From Aristolochia californica (taxonomy: Eukaryota > Streptophyta > Magnoliopsida > Piperales > Aristolochiaceae), in the NCBI GenBank assembly GCA_029961685.1, contig JARWKL010000008.1:26723619-26787618 (forward strand): 64,000 nucleotides of DNA, read 5' to 3'. The position numbers and the translations under genes are program-made. The stretch's first letter is position 1, and each line of letters starts with the position of its first letter. This document shows positions 11,267 through 22,720 of the stretch, piece by piece. Below the pieces are notes generated by a model. The model saw nothing but the letters and a program-made list of their open reading frames with translations, ran no database searches and was not told where the DNA came from.

Positions 11267-11970
11267 CTAAGGCTCTATCTCGTCTTTTTGAAGGTGTGGG
11301 TAACGGTATGGTCGCACTACCACTACCTCAGAACCTGGTTTTAGACAGATCCTGTGGTCACAGTGCCTCATGGGAGGCAACCCCGAAGGCTCCTGGAAGA
11401 GGTCAGAGAACTCCTCAACCAGACCATCACTAGTACTGTTAGGCTGAACCCGTGTCTGCAAAGTGTGCATGCAGTGGGCCCTGTCCACCTGACAGCCCTG
11501 TAAGAGCACCCGACTTCCGCCAAATCAAAGCTCATGGTTAAAGCTGAAAAGTCCCATAGAATCGGCCCCAATGTTTGTAACCATTTAATGCCTAATACCA
11601 TATCAAATCCCGCCAGAGGAATAACAAAAAATTCCGCATTAAATGAATTAAATCCAATGGAAAAAGTTACCGCCTTACTAATCCCATAGCTAGGGACCTT
11701 CTCACCATTGGCCACTGAGACGGTGGCTGTCGGATGAATGTGTATCTGGAGCTGGAGATGCTGTGCGGCTGTCAAACTCAGAAAATTGTGTGTACTCCCC
11801 GAGTCGACTAGTCCCACCAGTTCTCGGTCGATGACAGGAGCTCGGACTTGCATTGTAGTAGGCGATTTCTGCCTAGTAATAGCATGCAAGGATATCTCTG
11901 GTGGTTCCTCCTCGATAATATCCTCTGGCTCCTCTGGATCCTCTGAATCCTCCACCTCGAGCCAAAACAA
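11267..11970 (-). pseudogene. G aspartic protease and start of RT
   Basis: The frame 11970-11368 begins FWLEVEDSEDPEEPED (just after the zinc knuckle) and contains ELVGLVDSGSTHNFLS with the DSG active site, ANGEKVPSYGISKAV, FFVIPLAGFDMVLGIKWL and LGPILWDFSALTMSF. A frame change near 11500 leads to 11509-11267 with LVEEFSDLFQEPSGLPP and YRYPHLQKDEIE, the usual entry to gypsy RT. Confidence 0.9.
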
Positions 11971-12979
11971 TCGTTTACATTAGTGTCCAACCCGATATTG
12001 TTCATTTCAGTTATAACATATATTTTTGGACCGCCTTTCTGCCATGTCTGCACTCATCAATTTTTTTATAAAGCTCGGTAGGGAATTACCAGGGCGGGGA
12101 TCGGCTACTCGAGTCGTAGTCGGAGTGTGTCTAGATGGTGCTACTGTAGATGCTCCCTGAGATGAATTATAGTGGCGCCCATGCCACGTGGAGGAAGTGT
12201 TCCTCTCACTCGACCAACCCGGCTTACGTTGCTGCAGTTGTTGTCATTGTTCCATTGCTCGGGCCATATTCATGGCATGAGCTAGATCCGTGGGCATAAG
12301 GAGTTCTACCTCTAGACATAAATACTCATTGAGACCAGCTGTGAGTAAGGAGACCTGCTAGTCAACCAATACCCTCTCACCAGCACGAGCCAAATTTTCC
12401 TGGAATAGTTTTTGATATTGTTCCATCGAACCCGTTTGTCTCAATAGGACTAACTGTCCCAGGGGATTGCTGTTGGCGGGAGGCCCAAATCTAACTGTGC
12501 ATAGATTTTTAAATTATCCCCAAGTCATTCCCGGTCTCTCTTTCTCTACTTGAGTAACCCATAACATGGCTTCATCTGTCATATGGAAAGAGGCTAGTTG
12601 CACCTTATCCCATTCAATAGTCCCTTGGTTCAAAAAAAAAAATTTCACATCTATGCAAACAAATTAAGGGATCCACAAAACCATTGAAAGAGGGAAACTC
12701 TAACTTAGTGTACCTTGGGACTGTGCCTCCATGCTGAGGTCCTTGGACAGTAGTGCACCCAGGCCACTGCTCCCCTTTTATGTGATATGGTTGAACAACC
12801 TCTATCACATCTGGACTCTGATGTCTCTCTGTCCTCAACTCCTGTAGCATGCTGATGATTCGGCTCATTTCTTCTTCCAAACCACAAACCTTTCCCAACA
12901 TTGGTTGTGCTGTTTCAAAGCTATCTTCTATATTTTGTATCCTGATTTGGATTTCTTCATTGCCTATATTATCCCCCAT
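11971..12979 (-). pseudogene. G gag with zinc knuckle
   Basis: Starts at MGDNIGNEEI (12979) shortly after the primer site. A coiled-coil-like stretch with GLEEEMSRIISMLQEL is followed by VPRYTKLEFPSFNGFVDP, the entry to the retrotransposon gag domain. It breaks into several frames to about 12060. A zinc knuckle (CYN..EQYRVGH.CKRLF) sits near 12030-11975 with two key positions turned into stops. No intact capsid frame. Confidence 0.85.
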
Positions 12980-12983
12980 GTTA

Positions 12984-13000
12984 CCCTACACTGATACCAA
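12984..13000 (-). promoter_or_regulatory. G primer binding site
   Basis: Minus strand TTGGTATCAGTGTAGGG, two bases from the 5' LTR end. The first ten bases match the tRNA-iMet type; the rest is divergent. Confidence 0.85.
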
Positions 13001-13002
13001 GT

Positions 13003-13904
13003 TGTTACGGTCCCGAGTTATGGATCGAGTAACACGGCGTGGGAGTTGTGAATCCAGCACTGGTACTGAGTTGCTGGACTCGGTAAGGAGGGTTAAAGAT
13101 CCCTTCTTTGGGTACTCTTCCACTAGTGATCAGTCTCCCTTTTTATGGTCTCATTCTAGTGCTAAAGTTATAGCTAGAATGGAAGTAATTCAGGTGGAGA
13201 AAGAATGGAGGAATACCTGTTCTTGCTCACGTAAATCAGGGTTTCAACCCTGATTTGATGCAGCTCGTTCTAGGACTTGAAGGCCTAGCTTGGGGGTGGG
13301 GGGGGGGGGGCAGCCTTGGCTCACGTTGATGGCTGTTCTTGCTCTGTTTTCGTGATGAATTCCCAGCAAGAAGAGTTGTTCTAAACCTTCACATGAAAGA
13401 ACCAGAATTCTTCCTCTTTTGCTGCTCGTCAAGATGGAAATTGATCCCAACTTGTTGTTGACGCTGGTAATGAGAGAAGATCCTCTCTTTGGGCTCGAAA
13501 AAGGGGCAGGAAGCTCCTCTTCTTAGTATGGATTATGAGGGATGAATTTGGGTGAAGATGGATGGCAATGGAGGGTGAAGGATAGGTTGGATTTTTGGAG
13601 TAAACCCTAAACTCGAGATCAAGAGGTGATCTCAACCTGTTTAGACTAGGTTATTCTAAAATCTCAAAGCTTACCTATTTCATTCATACCTTTCCCTTAA
13701 ATAGGTCACGTCAAGGAGTTTTGGGGTTTGGGTTACAATAATTCCCCATAATGCCCTTACATATAAAGTAATTAGAAATAACTCCTACTTAAAACAATAT
13801 AAGAAATAAATCCAACTCAAAGAAATATAAGAATTAAATCCTATTGAGTTAGTTGTTGTTGTCTTCTTCGTTGTGTGACTCAGAGTGCTATTGAGTCCAC
13901 AACA
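13003..13904 (-). repeat. G 5' LTR
   Basis: 902 bp, the same termini as 7729-8618. The size difference from the 3' copy is mainly a 13-base G tract at 13298-13310. The right boundary abuts TSD GGTAG. Confidence 0.92.
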
Positions 13905-13924
13905 GGTAGACGATTTATAAGAAA

Positions 13925-14687
13925 TCAAACAGTAAGGACTGCATGAGGCCAATAAAAGTAGGAAACTTTCATGGCATATAATAAACCTTGGGCTATTTCA
14001 AGAATATGATGATTTTTCCATTTGGATACACCATTTTGTTGAGGAGTGTAGGCACGTGATGTTTGATGGATAATGCTATTTCCTTGACAAAAGGAGTCAA
14101 GGTCTTTGGAAATGTATTCTTTGGCATTATCAGACTGGAGTATTTTTATTTCCTGAACAAACTGTGTGAGTACCATAGCATGAAATGACTGAAAAATCAA
14201 ATGGTATTTCTGAACGCTCCTTAAATATAAACTACCAAGTGGTGCGAGTGAAATCATCAATAAATGTAATAAAATATTTGGCTTGAAAAATGTTTGAGAC
14301 ACTCAAGGCCCCCCAGACATCGGTATGAATTAATGAAAATGGAGTAACATTTTTGACTTCTGGACAAGGAGAGTATGTATTCCTTTGATGTTTACTCATT
14401 TTAAAAACCTCACAATTAAATTCTGACCTTACATTAAGAGTGGGAAACATAAAAGGAATAGACTGTGCAGATGGATGTCCCAACCGGTTTTGCCGTAACC
14501 TTGTCTCAGTTTCACTGGTGGAAACCATATTTATTTTTGGCACGTCCAGGTAGTAAAGATGCCCTTGATCATGGCCTCCACCAATCACCTGCTTCGTTAT
14601 AAGATCCTGGAAGGCACATGAAGTCGGTGAGAAAATAATAGAGATATTAAAATATTTTGTCAGCTGACTAACAAATAATAGATTCAA
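13925..14687 (-). pseudogene. H GAG-pre-integrase and integrase core
   Basis: 14687-14232 has MNLLFVSQLTK, GHLYYLD and the HHCC-type GAG-pre-IN region (RLGHPSAQSI..NCEVFKMSKH), then VWGALSVSN and YFITFIDDFTRTTW, the first catalytic Asp. 14302-13925 has ILQSDNAKEYISKD (second Asp) and HQTSRAYTPQQNGVSKWKNHHILE, the glutamate region, where the usual GVAERKNRH reads GVSKWKNHH, so the catalytic Glu is lost. Frames overlap, indicating a frameshift. Confidence 0.87.
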
Positions 14688-15159
14688 AGGTAAACTAGGA
14701 ATGAAGAGAATATCAGTGAGCAGAAGTGATAGTGTGACAAAAGTGGATCCTTTCCGTTGGACTTTGGTTTGAGAACCATCAGATATAGTAACAAACTTTT
14801 GTTAAAGACATAGAGATAAAGAATGTAATAAATTTTTGTTACATGTAAGAGGCATCTGAGGCAGATATGAAGTGATGGTGTAATAGCTATGAGGTAGATA
14901 GCATACCTAAATCAGTGGTGTCAGTAGTAGTTCTTGAGGAACTCGAAGAAGAACCCATGATTGTCTTCATTTTTTGAAACAACTCATACTCATCATCAGT
15001 AAAAAAATTTCCTTTCTGTTGATTTTGTGGGCTAATCTTCTTTTGTATCACTTACAAAGGCTTGATTAGCCTATGTAAATTCTGATTTGCCATTGGCTTT
15101 ATGGAATATTTCTCTATAATGACCATATTGTCCACTACATTCATTGAAATAGCATTGAT

Positions 15160-15947
15160 CTACAGACTAGCCATATTTCTTATAATGAGTACATTCTTTC
15201 CCATCAGCTCTGCTGAAACCATTCCTTCTACCTCTTCTTCGTCCTCCTCTATAACTTCTGCCTCGGCCTCGGCCGTGGTCAAATGATGATCCCCTATGTT
15301 TTGTATAGCGGATGAGACATCAATAGTAGATAAAGAAGTGTATGGAATACGGAGTAGTGTTGCACATAAATCATCAAACATGGGGACAACATAAGCACTC
15401 AGCAGTTGACTCATGGCAATCTCAAGATGTGGTTTAATATTTGCAAGGCAAATAGCAGTAATTAAGACTTCCTTCTACTTGTCTTGGATAGAAATATTTG
15501 TGGTTGAAGGCTGTGCTAACTTCCACTCTTGAAGAAAACCTCTAAAATGGGCCAAGTACTCATGGATATTTTCTCTTTGTTTAGTATTCAACATCCTTTG
15601 GAGAATATCATATGGTCTATGTAGATTATTCGGACTAGAGTACAGCTTAGCACACGTCTCCCTAATTGGTTTAGCAATTTCAAGATGAAAAACATTGTTG
15701 GAGACATGTTCTTCTATGTTGTTGATTAGCCAACTAATCACCAAGGTATCATTTTTCAATGATTTGTTATAAAAAATGTCTTCTTCATCAATTGGTGGTC
15801 CACAGTTGGGGAGGTGACCAAGTAGGTCCTTTGTTATAAGAAACCTCGAACCGATGTGGACCAACTCATAAAATTTTATACCCCTTGTAAGGTTATAGTG
15901 GTAATTCTCAATATATCACCTTTGATATTCATATTCTCTTCGGCCAT
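15160..15947 (-). pseudogene. H gag polyprotein N-terminal part
   Basis: The presumed start is the minus-strand ATG at 15947 (MAEENMNI). The 15864-15475 frame contains DTLVISWLINNIEEHVSNNVFHLEIAKPIRETCAKLYSS and QEWKLAQP, the UBN2-type copia gag core. 15414-15160 is a continuation in another frame with an acidic tract EVIEEDEEEVEG. 14690-15160 holds degenerate gag/protease sequence with no clear frame. Confidence 0.78.
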
Positions 15948-16437
15948 GATAGGCCCTTCATTAAGTCTCTAAAAAATTCTAATAATAAAACCAAGTACTT
16001 CAAACAACTCGGTGCATGGAGAACCTTAGGACTGACGCTAAATCATTATTCTGACTTTTTTTCTTAATAAATACAACTCATAAGAGACTCAGTATCAATC
16101 TTCTATATCATGGGACACTTGTTCCCAAACAAAAAAATTTCAACAATCCATTCATGGACTAGTCTTAGTTAACAGAAATTCCAAAGCGACAAAACTGTTT
16201 TGATAGCTTCTTCTAGAACGAGAGGCATTCATTTTACACAATCTCATAAGATGAAAAACATTGATATACTCATCTTTAAATTATCTTCTAAATTTAGAAA
16301 CTAGTAACATGAATTAATAAAAAAAATGAAGAACTTATCTCACACTTTTTTATCTTTCTTCACAAGGAGCCTTTATGAGTGGTGTTGATCATATCTTCCT
16401 AGTGCATTCCTGTTGACGTGGGGAAACTAAATTTAAT

Positions 16438-16449
16438 GCTCTGATACCA
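16438..16449 (-). promoter_or_regulatory. H primer binding site, tRNA-iMet type
   Basis: Minus strand TGGTATCAGAGC directly follows LTR end ..AATTCAACA. The leader from here to the gag ATG at 15947 is about 490 nt. Confidence 0.92.
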
Positions 16450-17016
16450 TGTTGAATTTAGCATCCCTTTTCCAATATTCTGAGCAAGGGAAGAGAAAAA
16501 TAAAAAGAAGAAAATGGGAATAAGGCTCTCGGGTAGAGAAAAGAAGAGAAGAGAAACAAGGTGCGCGCCAAGCAAATAGAGAGAGATTTACTCAAGAATG
16601 AATTGTAGAACTTGATTAATTCCAAATTACAACACCTCTATTTATAGTAGAGGAAATGATAGAGTCCTTATAAAATTAATCTTTAAGTCTCTATAATGAA
16701 TGGATAACACAATCTACTAGAAGTCTAATATAACTTGAACTCTAACTCTCCTTTAATCACGTTAACATAAGAGAGGAGGCTGGCTTGTGGTCTTATCCTT
16801 GTGGGTCCCACATGATCTTCCAGATCATATTGATAAGAGTACCAGCTCCTGGTATCTTTTTGGGTCCGACTTGATCTTCAAATTTTCTAACTTATTCCAG
16901 CTTGTGTTTCTTATCTCTTAACTTGTGCTAGCTTGGGTCAGGACTCTTCTTGGCATCCCACGTCCTCATGGTGGGTCCCACCAGTTCGTGCACCATCGTG
17001 GTTCCCACATTGTAAC
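16450..17016 (-). repeat. H 5' LTR, full length
   Basis: 567 bp; minus strand starts TGTTACAATGTGGGAACC and ends ATTCAACA. It contains the imperfect palindrome CCTCTATTTATAGTAGAGG (16635-16653) around the TATA box, as in family A LTRs. It also shares GGGACCCACCATGA and GGCATCC blocks with family A, indicating common ancestry. Confidence 0.87.
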
Positions 17017-17483
17017 ATTCCCCATCAAGCTAGGGGTGAGAAAACATCATAGATGCCCAGTTTGCTACAGATGATATTTTTTTTTTTTACTTCATGTTAG
17101 GGTTTCAAAATTTTGAAGATGATTTAAAGATGAGTATGTGAATGTTTTTCATCTTATGAGATTATGGATATGAATGCCTCTCGATCTAAAAGAAGCCATC
17201 AAAATAGTTTTGTCGGTTCAGAATTTCTATTAACCAAGTCCAGTCCACGATTAGATTGTTGAAAAAAATATTTTTGGGAACAAGAGTCCCCTGATATAGA
17301 AGATTGATATTACGTCTCTTATGAGTGGTATTTATTAAGAAAAAAAATCAGAATAATGATTTAGCATCAGTGCTAACATTCTCTATGCACTGAGTTGTTT
17401 GAAGAATACTACTTGGTTTTATTATTATATTTTTTTGGAGACTTATTGAAGGGCCTATAATGGCCGAAGAAAATATGAATATT
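17017..17483 (+). repeat. Inverted copy of H 3' tail and leader
   Basis: 17017-17089 is the reverse complement of a family 3' tail (CCCCATCAAGCTAGGGGTGAG, i.e. a polypurine tract beside an LTR). 17090-17483 is a plus-strand copy of the H leader ending at the gag ATG (17460, ATGGCCGAAGAAAATATGAAT). It is the inverted counterpart of 15926-16317. The 390-bp arms face each other across the LTR. Confidence 0.8.
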
Positions 17484-18402
17484 GGAAGAATCAATGGTCA
17501 TGTTGGTATTCTATTGCATTGAAAAATTCGACTTTAAGCCCATTGTTTTGTGTCACTTTTTAAGTTGATATATCAGGAAGATATCTCACTTCTCCTTGGT
17601 TTGAAGGCTTATTTGTATATCTTTGTTATTTTGGCTTATTGCTACATCTATGATATTTGGTTCAAGCTGGGATCACTGCCATTACCTCCCAGCTTAGAGG
17701 GAGAAGTACAATAAGTACAAGAAAGAGGTATTTTGTTCCATATGTTGTGGATAATTTTTATGTGACCAAAATATTCAAGAAAGGGGGAGCACAAATGAAG
17801 CTTGTGCATCCAAGGAGAAATTTTTATATCGGATTATTTCATGGGGTCTTTTACAAAGTTTATTATATGTATTGGAATATGGTCGTGTTATATTCACATG
17901 CAACTATTATGTCTCTCATACCATTATTTACTTAATACCCCGAAAAAATATAAAAAATATCAACTGTTGGGATTCCATGATAAAGGAACTTAATACCCCA
18001 TCAAAAATATAAAAAATGTCAATGACTAGAATTCCATGATGGAGGAACTTAATAGCCCTTCAAAAATATAAAAAAAATATCAACAGTTGGGATTCCTTGA
18101 CGGAGGAACTTAAAAATATCAACGGTTGGGACACCGTGGCAGAGTAACTTGATACCCTGTCAAAAATATCTACCTGTGAGAGTCAGTGCCCGGATTGGGA
18201 CACCATGATGGATGAGCTTATTATTACATCTATGGTATACCCCCTCTAAATTGGTCAGTTGGGCCTCTTGGTAGAGAGCACCAGCGTGCGGGGGAGTGTT
18301 GAAAGATGTGGAGGACTGCCATTTTATATAAAAAGATTTTACACACCATTTGTAGCAAGCTGGGAGTTCATGATGTTCTCTCACCCCCAACTTGAGGGGG
18401 AG
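17484..18402 (+). other. A0 internal region, 3' part
   Basis: Continues the A internal sequence. An internal polypurine-like tract (CCCAGCTTAGAGGGAGAA, about 17688) precedes a short conserved frame (KRYFVPYVVDNFYVTKIFKK) also open in A1 and A2. Then come tandem repeats at 17936-18165 and the terminal polypurine tract CAACTTGAGGGGGAG ending at 18402. Confidence 0.75.
17936..18165 (+). repeat. Family A 55-60 bp tandem repeat
   Basis: Four units built on AAAAATATCAA..GTTGGGATTCCATGA..GAGGAACTTAATACCC. The same minisatellite is in A1 and J, reduced to a remnant in A2. Confidence 0.88.
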
Positions 18403-18767
18403 TGTTGTAATATGGGTCAAGCCCACACGACCAAGGAAGACCCACATATCTAAGTGTGTTGGAAGATGGGCCTAAGCCCATAAGAACTAGGACCCACCAT
18501 GATTACCACGAGCAAGCATCCTTATCACATAAGTTCGAAGATCAAGAAGGAGTCGCAAAGATAACCACAAGCTGGTTGGAAGATCAAGAAGGACTCACAA
18601 AGGTATCTTTATCTTATGGTCATGTCCTAGAAGAGTTCTAGTTTGAGTTATTTTTGTCTTTTATCTATATTGAGTTATTTAATTATGTTAGGGTTTATCG
18701 TTAAGTGTTAGAGTTTGGGTGTAATTGGGACTAAGGTAGTTTTGTTATAATTGGACTCTAGTACCTT
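18403..18767 (+). repeat. A0 3' LTR, truncated
   Basis: Starts TGTTGTAATATGGG after the polypurine tract and ends at ..GGACTCTAGTACCTT, where satellite resumes within the shared letters CCTTATA. About 100 bp including the TATA box and 3' terminus are missing, so the junction is a deletion, not an insertion end. Confidence 0.85.
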
Positions 18768-20976
18768 ATATTTGTAGAAAGTAATATGTTTATGCAAAAA
18801 TTCCCTTACCAACAAGTTTTCTAGGTAAGAATTATAAGCTAAAAAATATTTTCCAAGAAACATGAACCACGAATGGTCCCACGAGATGTATTTTTACTAG
18901 AAATATATTTCCAATGTTTCATAAAGGAATGTACTAACGGGGTCTTATAGATGTAGAAAGTATTTGTTTCAGGCAAAATTTTCCTGGTTAGAAGTTTCAT
19001 CTAGAAAGGTGTTTCCAGGAAGGATGAGGCTCTAATGGTCCCTAGAGATGTATTTTTACTAAAAATTCTATTCCACCATTTCCTTAAAAATGCACTAACA
19101 AGGCTTGATAGGTGTAGCAAGTAATTTGTTTCAGAAAAATTGCTTTACCACAAGACTTTCATGGTAAGAATTTTCAATGAGAAAAGTTTTTCAAGGAAAC
19201 ATGGGGCACTAATTGTCCATAGAGACGTTTTTTTACTAGAAATAATTTTGCAACATTTCCTAAAAAAAATATACTTCTAAGGCTTCATAGTTGTAGAAAG
19301 TAATTAGTTTAAGCAAAAATTGGCTCACCACAAAATATTCCTAGTAAAACGTTTTAGCTTAAGAAGTGTTTCCAGGATAGGTGATGCACCAATGGTCCCT
19401 CAAGACATATTTTTACAAGAAATAATTTTCTAACATTACCTAAAAAAAGTTGACTAATGTGGCCTTATAGTTTTAGAAAGAAATTTGTTTAACCAAAAAT
19501 TGCTTCACTACAAAATTTTCCTGGTAAGAATTTTCATCTAGAAAAGTGTTTCCAGGAAACATGAAGCACTAATGGTCCCTGAAGACGTAATTTAACTAGA
19601 AATACTTTTGCAACATTTCCTAAAAATTTGCACGAAAAAGGCATTTTAGTTGTAGAAAATAATTAATTTCAACGATAATTGCCTTCCCCAAAATTTTCCT
19701 GCTAAGAATTTTTAGCAAGAAAAGTGTTTCCAGGAAACACGAGGCACTAGTGGTCCTTATGGACGTATTTTTATGAGAGGAATTTTTTCAACATTTCCTA
19801 AAAAATGCAAAAACAAGGCTTTCTAGTTGTAGAATGTTTTATGTTTAAGAAACAAATTGCTTACCACCAAATTTTCCTAGTAAGAATTTTCAGCTAAACA
19901 CGTGTTTCCAGGAAACATGAGGCACTAATGGTCCATGGAGACGTATTTTTAATAGAAATACTTTAACAACGTTTCCTAAAAAAATCCACTAACAAAACCT
20001 TAGAGGTATAGAAGTAATTTGTATTAACAAAAATTGTCTTCCATCAAAATTTTCTTTCATTAGTTTTTAGCATGAAAAGTATTTCTAGGAAACATGAGGC
20101 ACTAATGGTCCTTGGAGACGTCTTTTAACAAGAAATATTTTTCCAATATTTCCTGAAAAAAAGGCACTAACAAGACGTTATAGTTGTAGAAAGTAATTTG
20201 TTTCTTAAAAAAGGCCTAACCACAAAATTTTCCAGGTAAGAATTTTCTACTAGAAAAATGTTTCTAGGAAACATGAGGCACTAATTGTCCCTAGAGATGT
20301 ACTTTTACAAGCAATATTTTTCCAACGTTTCCTAAAAAATGCACTAACAATGCCTTTTAATTGTAGAAAGTCATTAGATTCAACAAAAATTGCCTCACAA
20401 AAAAATTTTCTTGATAAGAATTTTTAACTAAAGATGTGTTTCCTAGAAACATGAGGCACTAATGGTCCTTGGAGACATATTTTTACTAGAAATACTTTTT
20501 CAAAGTTTCCTTAAAAATGCACTAACCAAGCCTTATTGTTGTAGAAATTATTTTGTTTTAGTAAAAATTCCCATACCACGAATTTTTTTGGCAACATTTT
20601 TAGCTAGGAAAAGTGTATCAAGAAATAATTGTAAAAGAAATAATTTTCCAATGTCTCCATAAAAACATGCACTGACAAGGCTATGTAGTTGTAGAAAGCA
20701 ATTTGTTTCAGCAAAAATTGCCTCACAACAAAATTTCCTTGGAAGAATTTTCAGCAAGAAAAGTGATTCTAGGAACGTATTTTTACGAGAACTAATTTTC
20801 CAAGTTTTCTATTAAAAAATGCACTAACAAGGCCTTATAATTGTAGAATGTAATTTGTTTTAGCAACAATTGCCTTAACACAAAATTTTCATATTAAGAA
20901 GTTTGATCTAGAAAAGTGTTTCCAGGAAAACTGAGGCACTAATGTCCCGTGGAGACGTACTTTTACTAGAAATAAT
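18768..20976. repeat. Satellite block 2
   Basis: About 12 degenerate monomers of the same satellite and orientation as block 1, with a truncated one near 20610-20650. It ends at the TSD ATAAT of element B inside the TACTAGAAATAATTTTCC landmark. Confidence 0.93.
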
Positions 20977-21503
20977 TGTAATGAACTCGATAGCAGGCCA
21001 AGTCATTTAGAGGCACCGTGGATGTGCCGCTAATTATTAAATTTCTTTTAGTTTTATTTTACTGCACTTTTATGTCAGTTAAGAGTAAATAGGTTGTAGG
21101 GGCATTGTTACAATGTTTTTCCTGAACTCATGTTGGCACCAGGCTTATGTAGGAGGGAAAGTGGAATATGAAAGGTCAAGTATCATTTTAGCCAAAACAG
21201 GGTGTAGAGTTCTCCTTGACGAGCTCTGGGTAGGGAGTTCTCCTCATGAGCTCTAGGGTTTGGAAGTTCTCCTCAATGAGCTCCTTCTTTTTCCATTTTC
21301 TTCCATTCTCTTCTATCTTCTCCCATTTATCTTTTCCATTTTAGTAAGTCCAAGCCGAGCACAGCAGTGCTGGACGTGTGCACTATTTCTGGGTTAATCT
21401 GAGTTCCAGCACAGCCAAGCACAACAGTGCTGAAACTCATCCTCAACTTTGGACTCATCCCTCCCACATCATGTTAAACGATCCATGACCAGGGACCATC
21501 ACA
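20977..21503 (+). repeat. B 5' LTR
   Basis: Starts TGTAATGAACTCGATAGC and ends GGGACCATCACA. About 21207-21285 holds three near-repeats of GAGTTCTCCTTGACGAGCTC, also seen in the LTRs of D and C. Confidence 0.9.
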
Positions 21504-21506
21504 TCT

Positions 21507-21518
21507 TGGTATCAGATC
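21507..21518 (+). promoter_or_regulatory. B primer binding site
   Basis: TGGTATCAGATC three bases after the LTR, a mutated tRNA-iMet type site. Confidence 0.85.
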
Positions 21519-21529
21519 AGAGTAACATG

Positions 21530-22217
21530 GGGGAGGCGTGAAACAGTGAGGAGCCGAGAGCAATAGACAGAGAGATGCAAGCAAGGAATGATGAACTAAT
21601 GGCAGCAAGAGAGACAAGATTGGAGCAGAGGTTCGAACAACGAATGGAGAAGATCACGAGCATAATTTATGAGATTGTGGCTGGATTAAACAGGCCCCTA
21701 GACATCACACGAAGGATGGAAGATAACTCTTACAATAGAGGGGGAGAGCAGCATTCTGGGTGCATTGGGTTACCGGCGCAGGGTGTAGGGTCAATACCCA
21801 GGTACACAAAACATGACTTTCCTACCTTCACTGGGTCTGTCAACCCCTTAATGTGGCAACATAGATGTGAAATTGTTTTTTTTTTTTTTTACAACCAAGG
21901 CACAACAGAATTTGATAAAGTGGGTTTAGCCACCTTCCACTTGCTGGATGAAGCACAACTATGGTTTCATCTAGAAGAATTGGAGAGATAGGTCCTCGAT
22001 TGGGAAGAATTTAAAGAGCTTTGCACTATATGGTTTGGACTGCTAGCATACAAAAACCCGTTGGTAGACTTGGTCCTATTACGGCAGACCGGTTTGATGG
22101 CACTTTAACAAAACAATTTCAGGAAAAATTAGCCCGAGCCAGCCACATGGTTAGAGTAGACCAACATGTAAATCTTTTCAGAGCAGGCCTCAATGACTCG
22201 TTGAAGTTTGAAGTGAA
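21530..22217 (+). pseudogene. B gag, 5' portion
   Basis: An ATG at 21530 gives MGEA then a stop. The 21575-21991 frame has a charged helical N-terminus (RETRLEQRFEQRMEKI), IPRYTKHDFPTFTGSVNPLMW and LATFHLLDEAQLWFH, the gag capsid signature. It continues with stops to 22217 (LKFEV), where A1 is inserted; gag resumes at 27011. Confidence 0.87.
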
Positions 22218-22708
22218 TGTTGGAAGATAGGGCCCAAGCCCACATGACCAAGGAAGGCCTACACATCTAAGAGTATTATAAGATGGGCCACATGACCAAG
22301 GAAGGCCTACACATCTAAGAGTATTATAAGATGGGCCACATGACCAAGGAAGGCCCAGAAGATGGGCCCAAGCCCATAAGAAGTAGGATCCACCATGATT
22401 ACCACAAGCTGACATCCTTATCACATAAGTTGGAAGATCAAGAAGGCCTCACAAAGGAATCTTTATCTTATGGTCATGTCCTAGAAGAGTTCTAGTTTGA
22501 GTTATGTTTGTCTTTTATCTATATTGAATTATTTAATTATGCAAGGACATATCTTTAAGTGTTAGAGTTTGGGTGTAATTGGGACAAAGGTAGTTTTATT
22601 GTAATTGGACTCTACTACCTTCCTCTATTATAGATAGAGGTTCATGTACTCTGATTATAATAAGTTAATGAAGCCAATTAAGTATTTCTCTTTTCCATAA
22701 ATTCAACA
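22218..22708 (+). repeat. A1 5' LTR
   Basis: 491 bp, TGTTGGAAGATAGGG..ATTCAACA. A 48-bp unit containing GATGGGCCACATGACCAAGG is duplicated at about 22250-22345. The PBS follows at 22709-22720. Confidence 0.9.
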
Positions 22709-22720
22709 TGGTATCAAAGC

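Larger units (their letters stand above)
7729..13904 (-). mobile_element. Ty3/gypsy chromovirus G (minus strand)
   Basis: LTRs at 13003-13904 (5') and 7729-8618 (3') are near-identical by eye. They are flanked by a perfect 5-bp TSD, GGTAG (7724-7728 and 13905-13909). The internal order is gag, zinc knuckle, PR, RT, RNase H, IN, chromodomain. It lies inside the H integrase gene. Several stops and frameshifts make it inactive, but it is the most complete pol in the window and, from its LTR similarity, one of the youngest insertions. Confidence 0.93.
5766..17016 (-). mobile_element. Ty1/copia element H (minus strand, interrupted by G)
   Basis: Reads right to left: 5' LTR 16450-17016, PBS 16438-16449, leader, gag from 15947, GAG-pre-integrase and integrase 14687-13925, [G insert], integrase C-terminus 7653-7342, RT 6892 to about 6530, then a truncated 3' LTR 6313-5766. 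The order gag-IN-RT defines copia. The RT C-terminus, RNase H, polypurine tract and first ~55 bp of the 3' LTR are gone at 6313/6314. Many stops and frameshifts; inactive. Confidence 0.87.
4458..18767 (+). mobile_element. Family A non-autonomous LTR element, copy A0 (interrupted)
   Basis: A 5' LTR at 4458-4938, a tRNA-iMet primer site at 4939, internal halves at 4951-5765 and 17484-18402, a polypurine tract ending at 18402, and a 3' LTR at 18403-18767 that is cut off at the satellite. The internal sequence (about 1.7 kb without the nested insert) has no recognisable gag or pol. The copia element H with its nested G splits it. The missing 3' end prevents a TSD check. The LTR ends match those of A1, A2 and A3. 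Confidence 0.85.

Noticed and set aside
11738..11983. Ser-rich plus-strand frame
   Set aside because: Antisense shadow of the G protease frame.
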